Shown here one piece after another: positions 43,395-54,074 of a DNA stretch of 64,000 bases. Positions within the stretch are counted from its first letter, which is position 1; every line of letters begins with the position of its first letter. The stretch spans positions 5,321,898 to 5,385,897 of the forward strand of contig OX123199.2 in NCBI GenBank assembly GCA_944739405.2. The letters are read 5' to 3'. The DNA is from Euclidia mi. Its lineage: Eukaryota; Arthropoda; Insecta; Lepidoptera; Erebidae. Made by a program: the position numbers and the translations under genes. A model generated the notes under the pieces. The model was not told where the DNA came from and ran no database searches. It saw only the letters and a program-made list of their open reading frames with translations.

Positions 43395-45775
43395 GTTGTT
43401 ACGTCTGAAGCGGTTTGGCGGATACTGGTGTTCTCTATACATGAGAAGCATCCTACCGTAATGCATTTACACGACCACCCAGCGAACGGCCAGCGCATAT
43501 ATTTTGATCCCGACAGCGTTGCTGAGCATTTGGAAAATCCGCGTCAAACAACTCTCTTGGCATTTTTCAGGCTCTGTAAAATCGATCAGATTGGGAGGTC
43601 CCTTACGAATTACGAGATGCCTTCATATTACACGTACGACAAGCAAAAGGGTGTATTTAACCGACGTTGTCGAGCAGGTGCTGTGGAAGGTTTTCTTAGA
43701 AGTTTCAAGGACACCGCATTTTGTAGAGTTTATACCGTACTTTTATATTATTTGTGTAATAATGTCGAATGCTATTTTCTGCGGTTGTTACTTCACACGG
43801 TCCGAGGCCCAACGTCTTTCGCCTTTCTGAGGACATTTGATGGCTTGGAGTATCTCACTTACCGCACAGCCTGCGTAGTACGTCACTTTCTCGACGGTGA
43901 CCAATACTGGGATGACAAACTCGCGGAGGCGAGCGTCAGTGACAGTCCCAGCCGCATGCGTCATCTGTTTGACGTCATCTTGGTGTTTTGTGGAGTCGCC
44001 AACGCGGTAGCTTTCTGGGAGAAGTATCGCCATCATCTGTCTGAAGATTTTCTACGAGCTTTGAGGCGTGTTACTAGAGACGAAGTCGAAGTAACTGATG
44101 ACCGCGGGCTGAACACCTGTCTCAGTTCACTTTAAGACGTGGTCATTTCTATCAGTGGCAATCCACTGGTCAAATATTTGTTACCAGCTTCCCAATCATC
44201 ACCGCATCAAGACCGTGAAAATTGGGAGTATAACGCTGAGACAATTTGAAATGACCACCTTACAAATTTTACGACACCGTCCTTGAAAGCGTTGGGCAAA
44301 GCCAGGCTTAAATGTTTTTCTTGGATGCTCCTGGTGGAACGGGAAAAACATTTGTTACTACTGGCATACTTGCAGAGGTCAGGTGGCAAGGAAAAATTGT
44401 CATTGCTGTAGCGTCGCCGGCAATCGCTGCCACACTGCTTCCGGGTGGCAAGACAGCACAGACCATGTTTAAATTTCCCATCGATTTAGAGAGCGCCGTA
44501 ACACCCGTTTGTGGTGTGTCACGTAACAGTGATAAGGGACACGTGCTCAAGGATTGCTCTCTGATCGTATGGGATGAGCGTACGATGGCCAATAGGAAGG
44601 CAGTTCAGGCCATGGACAGAACCCTGCAGGACATCCGCAGGAACGAGCATTTAATGGGTGGTCACAGTTCTGTTCAGTGACGATTCCCGACAAACGCTTC
44701 CCGTGGTGACGCGGGGATCGAGGGCTGACGAGGTGAGTCATCATCATCATCATCATCAGCCTTTAACAGTCCACTGCTGGACTAGGCCTCTCCTTTGAAA
44801 GGAAGAATTGGCCTACTATACCACGCTGGCCAAACGGGTTGGTATAGGGTTTGTATCAAATTTTCCTTCTCTTACATTGCTGTTCTTGCTGCCTCTGTCG
44901 GCTCTTACGACATCCATGGGATGATATGGGGTGGTGACATTCCATATTCTTAATCCGTCACCACACGGACAAGGTGAGTGCTTCGTTGAAATTATCTTTG
45001 TTGTGGTCAAGAGTTCGTATGCTGAGCTTGAACATTAATATGAGAGCTCAGCTTGGCGTCAATGCACGTGCTCAACAATTCTAAGATGTCTTTCTAAGTC
45101 TTGGCGAAGATACTCTACCAGAGGAGAGAGGTGGACAGGTGGTGCTTCCAGAGTCTCTCAGTAGAGTTGTATCCAGCTTAGAATTATACAGCTGTATACC
45201 GTAATAGCAGAATTCGTGAGTGTGTGAGTGGCCTATTTTGACGCCCAAAACTGATCAGGCTGTAGCAATTAACGAATGCATTCTCTCGGAAATTGAGAGG
45301 AATGAAGTGGTCTACACCTCTATAAACACTGTCGTCGAGCAAGAAAATGCCACACATTATCCCGTGGAATTTCTGAACTCCCAGTCAGCAAGTGAACTTC
45401 CAGCGCATAGCATCAAGCTGAAGGTCGGTGTCCCGATTATGCTTCTTCGGAACCTATCTCCTCCGAAGTTGTGTAACGTGACCCGCCTGAAAGTCATCTC
45501 GCTCCACAGACACAACATTTAGGAAATTCTTACGGGTTCTGGCGTCAGCGAGGCAGTATTTATACCACGCATTCCTCTCATACCTCATAATTCAAGCGCA
45601 TACAGTTCCCCGTGAGTGTTTGCTTCGCGAAGACCATCAATAAGTCGCAGAGGCAGACATTGAGGGCAGCGGGTGTCCTATATGTCGCTTGCTCCCGCGT
45701 CACCAGTCCTGACTCTCTTTACATTTTGGCTCCGGAGAGCCAAACCACTAATGTTGTATATCGAGAAGTCCTATA
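43395..45775 (+). pseudogene. Helitron helicase (copy C), broken
   Basis: The first frame, 43428-44135, runs 235 codons: 'MHLHDHPANGQRIYFDPD', 'FFRLCKIDQIGRSL', 'YLRT'-like and 'FWEKYRHHLSEDFLRALRR' blocks. The stop that follows 'NRR' in A, B and D is here replaced by a sense codon (TGT for TGA). It ends at a private stop after 'LNTCLSSL'. The P-loop segment 44312-44680 (DAPGGTGKTF, LIVWDE) is open over 122 codons, then the SINE at 44739 interrupts. C-terminal pieces are at 45220-45522 and about 45590-45775. Rep and the nuclease tyrosines are absent. Confidence 0.85.
44731..44979 (-). mobile_element. GAT-tailed SINE-like insertion in copy C
   Basis: The body 44739-44971 is flanked by AGGTGAGT at 44731-44738 and 44972-44979, the same site as in A, B and D. 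Confidence 0.9.
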
Positions 45776-45992
45776 AGTATGTATTTTGCCCTTTTATGTA
45801 TTCCTTATTTTCTCCATCTGCTTCAGTCACAACTTATGACTTAATTCAGCAGAATCACCATAAAGTCATTTATTCAAAGCAGGCTGAAAATCAGCACTTT
45901 TTGAAGGTCAATTTTACACAAGACAGTCTCACTCTGTTACTACACTTTCTGCAGGTATGAAATATAAAGAAGAAACGGGTAAATGAATGTTA

Positions 45993-46307
45993 TTTTAAAA
46001 GGTATAATATCTTCTCATATCTTCACGCCTTTTATCCCCGAAGGGGTAGGCAGAGGTGTATTACACACCCACACTTCGCCAGATATGTTTCGGTCCCAAT
46101 GTAATAGGGGGCGAGCCTATTGCCATTTACCGGGCACATTGTTAAGCGAGCGATAATTAATTAATATTTTTTAATACACACATAACTTCGAAAAGTCAAA
46201 GGTGTGTGCCCGGGGTAGCTGGAGATCGAACCCAAGACCATCGTCTCGGCAGTCCGTTACATACACCACTGGGCTATCGCCGCCGCGTATTTTTTAAAAG
46301 GTATAAT
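45993..46307 (-). mobile_element. tRNA-headed SINE (S2) with 16-bp target duplication in copy C
   Basis: TTTTAAAAGGTATAAT flanks it at 45993-46008 and 46292-46307. The head (minus) ends at 46291 with 'ggcggcgatagcccagtgg' and the B-box lies near 46228. The site is empty in copy E (54134-54149). Confidence 0.9.
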
Positions 46308-46376
46308 CGTAGGTATTTATTTAATAGTTAGGTGCTGTATAGCGTTCACGCAGACGACGTCGCGGGCAGCAGCTAG

Positions 46377-46477
46377 TTACTTAATAAAGGAGATATTTTT
46401 TTATAATGTAAAATACGGACTAAATAAAATGTAATTATTTTTACCTTGGAAACTACCCTAAATCTATTGAGTTGAAA
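46377..46477. other. Short AT-rich spacer
   Basis: Nothing recognised. Confidence 0.5.
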
Positions 46478-46765
46478 ACGTGGTGTACGTAACGGACTGT
46501 CGAGATGGTCTCGGGTTCGATCCCCAGTTACAATCAATCAATCAAATGTTTTATTGTGAAAACAGTTGTTACCCCAGGCCACCAGGCACACACCTCTGAC
46601 TTTACGAAGTTGTGTGTATTGATTAAAAATGTTGCTCGCTTAATAATGTGCCCGGAAGATGGCAATATTAGGCTCGCCCCCTATTACATTGGGACCTAAA
46701 CATAACTGGCGAAATGTGGGTGTGTAACTCTGCCTACCCCTTCGGGGATAAAAGGCGTGAAGTTA
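46478..46765 (+). mobile_element. tRNA-headed SINE (S2) with a small internal insertion
   Basis: S2 order with head, B-box 'gggttcgatccc' and tail. After 'cagttac' about 45 foreign bases ('aatcaatcaatcaaatg...') are inserted, ending with 'gttac' again, like a tiny target duplication. Confidence 0.7.
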
Positions 46766-46892
46766 TGTTATATTAGAAAACGAACCTCGGGTTCCACGGT
46801 GAAAGTTTTGGATGCGACACGGATAACACTAGGACCACGACGATGATGAAAATGTGGAGTTGTTGATACCAATCAATTGATGCAGACCTTTT

Positions 46893-47090
46893 CTAAAAAA
46901 ATGGGCAAGTACGAGTCGACCTCGCGAAGGGTTCCGTACCATCTATAAAAGAAAATCACGTTTGTTGTATGTACACTTAGATGTTCTTTTAAGTTTCTAC
47001 CTGTTTATTAAGATCGAGCAACAAATTGCTTTAAAATTACGTTTGTTGTATGGGAGCCCCCTTTATTATTTTTTTTTATTTAATGATTTA
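46893..47090 (-). repeat. AGGGTTCC repeat, 3' part, reversed
   Basis: 'gggcaagtacgagtcgacct', 'aagggttccgtaccatc' and 'gtttgttgtatgggagcc' are reverse matches to 10500-10700. Confidence 0.65.
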
Positions 47091-48040
47091 TTTTGAAAGT
47101 TAATATACAACTACATATACTAATTATTGAAACCGTTAATTTTGGACTCCTAGTTGACGGGGGTTAAATTGTTGCAAATGACCTCAAATATAAGCTCCTT
47201 CAAGGAATTGATCGAATTACCAATCATTCTGTATATATTATACATATTATATTCCGAATACGATGTGTATGAAGTCGTGATCTACCTTGTTCTACAACTC
47301 TTTGTACTTTTTCGTCTCTGATAGTACGAGATCCCGCGACAAATTTGTGCACTCATCGAGTTTTCGCTAAAAACCATTTTTTATATAAATATATGATTAA
47401 GAGAATATATATTTACTAGGTTGCCTATTAAAATGTGGCCGCAAGTATTTTTAAACAATTTTTTTGGTAATTCATTTTTGAGAAAAACTTACATTCACTT
47501 GTTTTTAAATAAAATATCTTCTACATCACGGCAATATATACCACGGCAATAAATATTTTTGAGAAAAAGTTTCATTCACTTGTTTTTAAATAAAATATCG
47601 TCTATATCACGGCAATATATATATATATATATATAAAGGTTCTGAAAAATCACGGCGAAGACTCGATAATTGCACTAATTTGTCGTGGGATCTTAGACTA
47701 TGATTCCGATATAACGATATCCGATAACAGAAAAATATGGCTACATATTTCTGATATATCCTGTGTTATGCCAAACAATCAAAACACATCGTCATAAAGG
47801 ATACATTTTGCATAAAATTGTGTTATTTTGAGCATTATGCATGAAGCCAGGACCTTGAAATGTTTACTGTGTTAATGCCTTTTCCTTTTTAGCTTTATAT
47901 TTGGTTTCCACTGATGAATATGTAAAACATTTGTCATCTTGGCTACGCTTTGGGAAAAACATGTCGGTAAACAGATGGACAACTTGTATTTTTCCAGCTG
48001 TTTGATTACTAACAAAAACCAACCCAAACCCAATATTTGA
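47091..48040. other. AT-rich stretch with a tandem duplication and (AT)n
   Basis: Two tandem units of about 81 bases (47474-47554 and 47555-47625) share 'atttttgagaaaaa' and 'cacttgtttttaaataaaat'. An (AT)n run ends the second at 47615-47635. No gene is seen. Confidence 0.6.
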
Positions 48041-48958
48041 CATAATATAATATTTAAAAAATAATAACATTGAAACTGATACCAACAATCTTATTAAAAT
48101 TGTAAACTGGCTGACATCTAATAATTTAGTAATTAATCTGGATAAGACTAACATTATGTAATTACACAGTAATACTAATAAATCAATTACATTTGACATT
48201 AAATACCTTGACAAAACGAATTATGAATATTAAATAATGACACAACATTTCTAGGAATACATATTGACTCTGTTTGAAATAGAAATATTATTTGTGATAG
48301 GTCAAGTCGATTATATCGATTTAGTAACGTTTAGTTTAGTCTATTGTAAATTTTGACTATGGTCACACTGAACTGTCATTCGATTTCCGTTTCTGAAAAA
48401 TGGGCTTGCGCTTACGCAGTCTTGAATTGTTGCGTTTTTGAATTGAAATAAATTGATCGCCTTTTGGAAAGCTCGTCCTTGTAGCTTCGCGAATTGTTTG
48501 TGTTTTGTGATAAAAGATAAGTTGTATCATATTGAACATTTGTAAAAATTGTGTGAATCCGCCAACGTGCACGTGGTTGGTGCCCGACGACTTCGCTGAT
48601 GAAGGACGCCGAACTGGACCCTGTGGTATTTATAACGATTTTCTTGTTATTTTGGCCAAAATTATGAGTTAATCTTATAGGTCCACTCAAGAACATCATC
48701 AGGAGCATCAGTGAAGATAATTTGACATGGAAGTCCCATATAGATAACATTTGTAATGATTTAAATAGTTTCTTGTTTGCTTTATATATATGATGTCGTA
48801 AATAATAAACCTGGAAACTGTACTGACTGCGTTCCATGCTTATGTAACATATGGTATCCTATTCTGGGATAACTCAACTGAAAGAAAACGAGTTTTCATA
48901 GCTCAGAAAAGGTGTCTGAATATTTATAAAGCTATTAGTTTTGTTTGATAGTTACGTA
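48041..48958 (+). pseudogene. CR1/Rex-like LINE reverse transcriptase remnant, split
   Basis: Two pieces of one polymerase C-terminal region can be read through stops. 48095-48170 gives 'KLVNWLTSNNLVINLDKTN'. 48715-48945 gives 'LTWKSHIDNICNDLNSFLF' and 'TYGILFWDNSTERKRVF'. About 390 bases between them are foreign and may be an inserted LTR-like segment. It is strongly decayed. Confidence 0.6.
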
Positions 48959-49293
48959 TCAAGATGAATAACGTCGCAGTCTGTAGATGAACGACACCGC
49001 GCGCACGAGGTCGTGCGATCGTCAGAGGTGGCCGTGTCGGCGAGCCTCCTTTCTCAAAACTCAAACCAAAACATCGACTGGCTGGATAGAACAATAGCGA
49101 ATACTAAACACTGGTGAGGCGGCCAATTTTCGAACACAGTCAGAAGAACTTGAATCTTCGCGAGGTGCGCACGCAACCACGTGTCAGTAGACGTTACATA
49201 TTTTGCTTTCTTATCATAAGATTGTAATTTTGCTTTGCAGAGATTATTTGTTGTGAGTTATTCAAATACCCGATAATCCCAGCCCACTCAAAG
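48959..49293 (+). repeat. Gypsy element leader (first copy), 5'-cut
   Basis: The stretch recurs at 53647-53996 with few changes and leads straight into the gag start in both places. It begins abruptly after LINE sequence. Whether it is LTR, leader or both is not clear. No TG...CA borders or primer-binding site were found. Confidence 0.65.
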
Positions 49294-50397
49294 ATGACTG
49301 AAGAATCTGATGTTAGTCGCAAGACTTTATCAGAAGTGGGTAACGAAGGGTCAATCGAACTAGAGACGACATCCAATCTAGAAGCTAAAGAGATCGGTGT
49401 GAGTACTCACGATTTACTTAATGGTATGGAATCGATTCTGACTAAACTGTTAGCAACTTCTCAAAGTTATGCGCCACCGCAGCAAGATAACCCGACTGCG
49501 TTCGTAAAATTCGATCCCGACGATGCCGAGGCAGATGTAGAAGGTTGGTGTAAAATTACTGACATAATAATTTCGAACGGAAGTTTCACCGGAACCGAGC
49601 TGCTAATTGCATTAATCAGGGCATTGAAGGGACGAGCCGCGTCTTGCTTGACTACATTGAAAAGTTCAGAAATGGAATGGCCATGTATAAGGAAAGAATT
49701 GCTAATTGCTCGATTTGGAAAACCCATGTTGATGCAGGACTATTTTGACACAGTAATAAACTTCGAAATCGGCCCGCAAGAGGTCGCTTCTGAAGCTGCT
49801 ATGCGTCTATGGCGTACCATCGAACGTATACCAAAAGTAGAAATGCCAGAAGAGGTAATGACGGGCTTTGTCATATCAGTCCTCAGCAAAAAAAGCTCGC
49901 TTATACGTAGAGAACTCAATTCATATGTCATCACGTCGCGAGCCCAATTATGTCGTATACTTAGAGGAATATCATTGAAGAGGCGCTTTGACGATAATGA
50001 ACAACCCAACAATTCAAAGAAGCCGCGCACGATGACCGATACAAAATTTGCAGGAAATTGTCACTACTGTGGCCTTCGAGGACACAGAATGGAGCAATGC
50101 CGCAAACGTCGAAATAGCACCGCAGTTACGAAACTGCCAGAAAGAGAGAAGACAGTCACGTGTTTCACATGCCTCAAACAGGGGCACATCAGTACATTCT
50201 GTCCCGACAATAAGCCAGCCAATCAACACTCTATTAAGAAAGATGTGAACGTTTGCGACCGCAAACTGGTGAAAGGTACGCTGTCCACATCGACTGGTAA
50301 GTTAATTCCATTTCTGTTCGACAGTGGTTCGGCATGTTCGTTAATCAAAAACACTTTAGCTATCGAACTTCTGTACGCAAAGACACAGTTTATTTGA
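49294..50397 (+). CDS. Gypsy-type Gag with start of protease
   Basis: A 367-codon frame starts at ATG 49294 (MTEESDVSRKTL). Residues about 60-235 form the capsid-like part. Two CCHC zinc knuckles, CHYC...C at 256-269 and CFTC...C at 290-303, would bind genomic RNA. At 343-345 DSG marks the aspartic protease active site (FLFDSGSACSLI). The frame then ends early: the protease continues in another frame (50334 onward), so an indel near 50360-50385 has broken the gag-pol junction or the protease itself. The length and two-knuckle layout fit insect Ty3/gypsy elements. It is probably no longer functional. Confidence 0.8.
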   Translation: MTEESDVSRKTLSEVGNEGSIELETTSNLEAKEIGVSTHDLLNGMESILTKLLATSQSYAPPQQDNPTAFVKFDPDDAEADVEGWCKITDIIISNGSFTGTELLIALIRALKGRAASCLTTLKSSEMEWPCIRKELLIARFGKPMLMQDYFDTVINFEIGPQEVASEAAMRLWRTIERIPKVEMPEEVMTGFVISVLSKKSSLIRRELNSYVITSRAQLCRILRGISLKRRFDDNEQPNNSKKPRTMTDTKFAGNCHYCGLRGHRMEQCRKRRNSTAVTKLPEREKTVTCFTCLKQGHISTFCPDNKPANQHSIKKDVNVCDRKLVKGTLSTSTGKLIPFLFDSGSACSLIKNTLAIELLYAKTQFI

Positions 50398-51269
50398 CGG
50401 GTATAGGCGGCGATGACGTAAAATGTTCTACGCAAATTCTCAGCCTTGTTCATATTCAGGGTATTTCTGTTAGCATTTTATTTCATGTGGTTCCAGACGA
50501 CACTATAGTTGAGTCTGTCATCATAGGTAGAGACATATTAGATCAAGGGCTACATGTCGAGATGAACAGTGATTCAATTAGATTTTCAGCACGTAAATAT
50601 ATCAACACCTGCCGAACTGCTGGTCAGTTAGACTTTAGGTCTATTAACACAAATTTAGAAGGTCAACAGAAGGAGCGTTTGCTTGATATCCTACGCAAAT
50701 ACACAGAGTATTTCATAGACGGCATGCCCGTTCGTAGAATCACCACGGGTGAAATGAAAATCGAACTTATCGACCCGCATAAAACGGTGCAAAGGCGTCC
50801 TCATCAAATGTCACCAGCAGAAAAGGTAATTGTAAGAAAACAGATACAATCACTTCTAGATTCAAACATCATACGAGAGAGTTCGTCGCCTTTTGCTAGT
50901 AGTTCGTCGCCTATCGTTCTGGTGAAGAAGAAGGATGGTACAGACAGGTTACGTGTCGACTACAGAGAGCTTAACGCCAACACTCGCCCCGAGCATTACC
51001 CTCTCCCTAGAATAGAAGAGCAGGTAGACCGACTAAATGGAGCACATTTCTTCAGCTCTCTAGATATGGCGGCTGGCTACCATCAGGTCAAGGTCAGTTA
51101 TGAGTCAATTGAACGCACAGCTTTTGTAACACCCGATGGGCAATTCAAATATCTCGCTATGCCCTTTGGTTTGCCAAATGCTGCATCTGTGTACCAGCGA
51201 TGTATCAATAGAGCCCTTAAAGATACTGTAGCAACATGTGTGACAAAATGTCATCCATTTAAGCCATAA
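50334..51269 (+). pseudogene. Gypsy pol part 1: protease end and reverse transcriptase, broken at the catalytic site
   Basis: It begins with the protease flap region 'DTVYLTGIGGDDVKC' and 'IIGRDILDQG', then the polymerase: 'FASSSSPIVLVKKKDGT', 'RVDYRELNANT', 'YPLPRIEEQVDRL', 'FSSLDMAAGYHQVKV' and 'MPFGLPNAASVYQRC'. The frame ends in a 20-bp-arm inverted duplication (51242-51286) exactly where the second catalytic box should follow. The box itself (MDDIL) is present immediately after, in the duplicated right arm, but out of frame. Confidence 0.85.
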
Positions 51270-51286
51270 ATGGATGACATTTTGTC
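51242..51286. repeat. Perfect inverted duplication, 20-bp arms, at the polymerase catalytic box
   Basis: Arms 51242-51261 and 51267-51286 with a 5-base spacer. The right arm encodes the MDDIL box. The left arm is its inverted copy. Confidence 0.95.
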
Positions 51287-51320
51287 GTTTTGATCACAAA
51301 TCGATGAAGGATTACAACGT

Positions 51321-52731
51321 TTGGACGCCGTACTCAAAGCTCTAACCGAAGCAGGGTTCGCTCTCAAAATAACCAAGTGTAAGTTCATGAAAACTGAGGT
51401 TAATTATCTAGGATATGTTATTCGAGCGGGGGAAGTAAGACCTAACCATGGAAAAGTCAAGGCCCTTGTAGAAGCTCCGCTGCCTAAAACAGCAAGGCAG
51501 GTAAGACAATTTCTAGGATTAGCCTCTTACTTCCGACGATTTATTCCTAGCTTTGCAAATATAACTAGTCCTCTATACCCACTAACTAAACTCAAACTTC
51601 GTATAAGTTGGAAACAAGAACATTCAGAAGTACACAGAAAGATTGTTAAAATTCTGTCTTCTGAACCAGTATTGACAATCTTCAACCCTGATAAGCCTGT
51701 AGAGCTCCACACGGACGCTAGCTCTAATGGATATGGTGCTATATTAATTCAAAAAGAACGTCCCACATGTTGTAGCATATTTTAGTCGTCGTACGTCCGA
51801 AGTAGAGTCTAGGTACCACTCGTACGAATTGGAAACCTTAGCGGTTGTAAGAGCTGTTGAACATTTCCGTCACTATCTTTATGGCCAACATTTTATAGTA
51901 TACACTGACTGTAATTCCTTGAAAGCTTCCAAAGCTAAGACCGATTTGTCGCCCCGCGTTCATAGATGGTGGGCATTTCTCCAAGCATATGATTTTGATA
52001 TCATTTATAAAGAGGGATGTCGCATGGCACACGCTGACTTCCTATCTAGAAATCCTCTATCGTCCTCACCATCGAAGACCGAAGAGCCCAATATGACCCC
52101 TCTTGATTCGTCCCCAATACAACGCCGTAAATCTGTTAATTTTGTCGAATTGCACAATACTTGGATCCAGGTAGAGCAAAAACGCGATCCTGAAATCCAG
52201 AAACTTGCAATCCAGCATGAGAAAGGTGAATTACCAACAGCAATCGCGCATACCTATGATGTTCGTGATGGTATCCTATACCGAAGAGTAGAAAGACACA
52301 AAGTAAGCTCCTGGCTTCTCATAGTGCCACGCTCTTTGGTATGGACGCTTATAAATCACGTACACACTGAAATCAAACATCTAGGCTATGATAAAACACT
52401 CGACAAATTATATGAACAGTACTGGTTTCCACAGATGTCCAAGAATGTACACAGGTTCATTGACTCATGCATAGTATGCAAAGCATCTAAGGGCACCTCA
52501 GGAGCACAACAAATAAGATTGCATCCTATCCCTAAAGTTGCATTACCATGGCATACAGTTCATATCGATATTACGGGCAAACTCAGCGGCAAGAGTGACA
52601 GAAAAGAATATGCTTCTGTCATCATAGATGCAATCTCAAAATACGTCCTCTTAGAACACACCCAATCATTAAACGCAGCTTGTGCCGTAAAATCTTTAAA
52701 AAACGCTGTGTGCCTTTTTTGGAGCTCCTAA
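51321..52731 (+). pseudogene. Gypsy pol part 2: connection, RNase H, integrase zinc finger
   Basis: 51321-51785 covers the end of the polymerase ('KITKCKFMKTEVNYLGYVI', 'RQFLGLASYFRRFIPSF') and the first RNase H block ('LHTDASSNGYGAIL'). A frameshift near 51770 leads to 51829-52731 with the other RNase H blocks ('LETLAVVRAVEHFRHYLYG', 'YTDCNSLKA'), the integrase H-H-C-C finger (HTEIKHLGY ... CIVC) and the first integrase catalytic Asp (HIDITGKL). It terminates at 52731 through a further frameshift near 52715. Confidence 0.85.
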
Positions 52732-53134
52732 AAGAACAATAGCTGATCAGGGTAGATGTTTCATTAGCACAGAATTTAAAGAATTTTGTACTGACCATAA
52801 CATAGAGTTACATCTTATAGCTACGGGCGCTGCTAGAGCCAACGGTCAGGTAGAGAAAATAATGCGCACCTTAAAAAGCTTACTAACTATAATAGAAAAT
52901 GACACCAATAAGGTTTGGAGGGATGAGTTAGGCGAAGTACAATTATGGCACGAGGATGACGTGTTGGCGAAAGTTGGAAATGAAATTGACCGGCTAGAGA
53001 CCATTGACGGCGATAGTGTGACAGCGTCCAGGACAAGGGAAGGTACAATTCCTGCCAGTTTTGCCACAGTCTCAACGGCACAAGACAAGCCCAGCATGGT
53101 TGCAGTCCAAGCGCAGATACATCGAAGTAAGTAA
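52716..53134 (+). pseudogene. Gypsy integrase C-terminal part
   Basis: In a new frame the second integrase Asp ('IADQGRCFIS') and the catalytic Glu block ('ANGQVEKIMRTLKS') are visible. Directly after 'WRDELGEVQL' the usual 50-80 residues are missing and a charged tail (HEDDVLAKVGNEIDRLETI...) follows up to a stop at 53132. This indicates an internal deletion. Confidence 0.75.
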
Positions 53135-53187
53135 TATCGTTTTGAGCGACACTATGAGTGTACTTGTATAGTCGTTGTAACAAAGCT

Positions 53188-53375
53188 GGTCAGAAGGGCC
53201 CAGGACGCCCGATCCACGCTTTAAGAGTTGATCGGAAGGGCCCAGTAGGCCTTGTCCATGACGTTGATCGGAAGGGTCCAGTAGGCCCTGTCCATGATTT
53301 GAGCCGATCGAAAGGATCCAGTATGCCCGGTCCATGGTTGAGTCGGTTGAAAGGAGCCTAGTGCATCCAGTCCGC
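53188..53375 (+). repeat. Minisatellite, about five units of 36-42 bases
   Basis: The units share 'gatcggaagggcccagtagg' and 'cctgtccatg' with drift. They lie between integrase and the second leader copy. Some gypsy elements carry such repeats before the 3' LTR. Confidence 0.8.
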
Positions 53376-53646
53376 ACTATGGTAATTGGGGGTAGGAGCC
53401 AAGTCAGCTGAAGAAGCCTGGTAAGCCTATATAGCTATGTAGCATTTTGGCATTCTGTTTGTAGAACCGGGTACACCTGGGACATGGTAGTACTCTACAT
53501 AAGAAGCTTGAAGAGGGTGCCATGGTCACGTATCTAGGTAAAGTGGCATGGCACGACTGATCTGTTTATTTCGCCAATGGATGAACTTCATTCCGGTCAG
53601 TAAAGGCCGAGCGAGTGTTAATGTGTAACTTTACTTCTTGTACAGG
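53376..53646. other. Non-coding 3' region of the gypsy element
   Basis: No frame or repeat is seen. It could hold the polypurine tract or the start of a 3' LTR, but no border is recognisable. Confidence 0.4.
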
Positions 53647-54031
53647 TCAAGATGAATAACGTCGCAGTCTGCAGATGAACGAAACTGCGCGCACGAGGTC
53701 GTGCGATCGTCAGGGGTGGCCGTGTCGGCGAGCCTCCTTTCTCAAAACTCAAACCAAAACATCGACTGGCTGGATAGAACAATAGCGAATACTGAACACT
53801 GGTGAGGCCAAGGTGAGGCGGCCAATTTTCGAACACAGACAGATGAACTTGAATCTTCGCGAGGTGCGCACGCAACCACGTGTCAGTAGACGTTACATAT
53901 TTTGCTTTCTTATCATAAGATTGTAATAAATTTGCTTTGCAGAGATTGTTTGTTGTGAGTTATTCAAATACCCGATAATCCCAGCCCACTCAAAGATGAC
54001 TGAAGAATCTGATGTTAGTCGCAAGACTTTA
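53647..54031 (+). repeat. Second copy of gypsy leader plus first 12 gag codons
   Basis: It matches 48959-49329 except for a few substitutions, an 11-base local duplication near 53810 and a 3-base difference near 53930. It includes ATG (53997) and the codons for TEESDVSRKTL, after which the match stops. A plain 3' LTR would not contain the gag start unless it lies in the LTR. Confidence 0.85.
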
Positions 54032-54074
54032 GATATATGTATATCTCAGCATAAGACAGCATTATATTTTATTA
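54032..54074. other. Spacer between gypsy remnant and Helitron E
   Basis: Short AT-rich spacer ending in A, the target base of the next Helitron. Confidence 0.5.

Larger units (their letters stand above)
42456..46376 (+). mobile_element. Helitron copy C, complete termini
   Basis: It begins TCTATACATATAATAAAATG at 42456 after A and ends CTAG at 46373-46376 before T. The 5' non-coding region of about 930 bases carries a (GTCTGTTT)n-type array at 42578-42636. Then follow the helicase pseudogene, two nested SINEs and the 3' terminus. There is no Rep domain. It is the least interrupted copy in the N-terminal helicase part. Confidence 0.9.

Noticed and set aside
44731..44979. Intron in the Helitron helicase, because both junctions read AG|GTGAGT
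   Set aside because: The GTGAGT strings are the two copies of a target duplication. The insert ends in a GAT run rather than an acceptor, and copy E shows an uninterrupted frame.
48363..48837. Minus-strand protein of up to 141 residues
   Set aside because: It lies antisense to a LINE remnant and an inserted segment; no recognisable protein features.
53188..53375. CRISPR array
   Set aside because: The repeats drift and abut each other with no unique spacers; it is a minisatellite in a retrotransposon.
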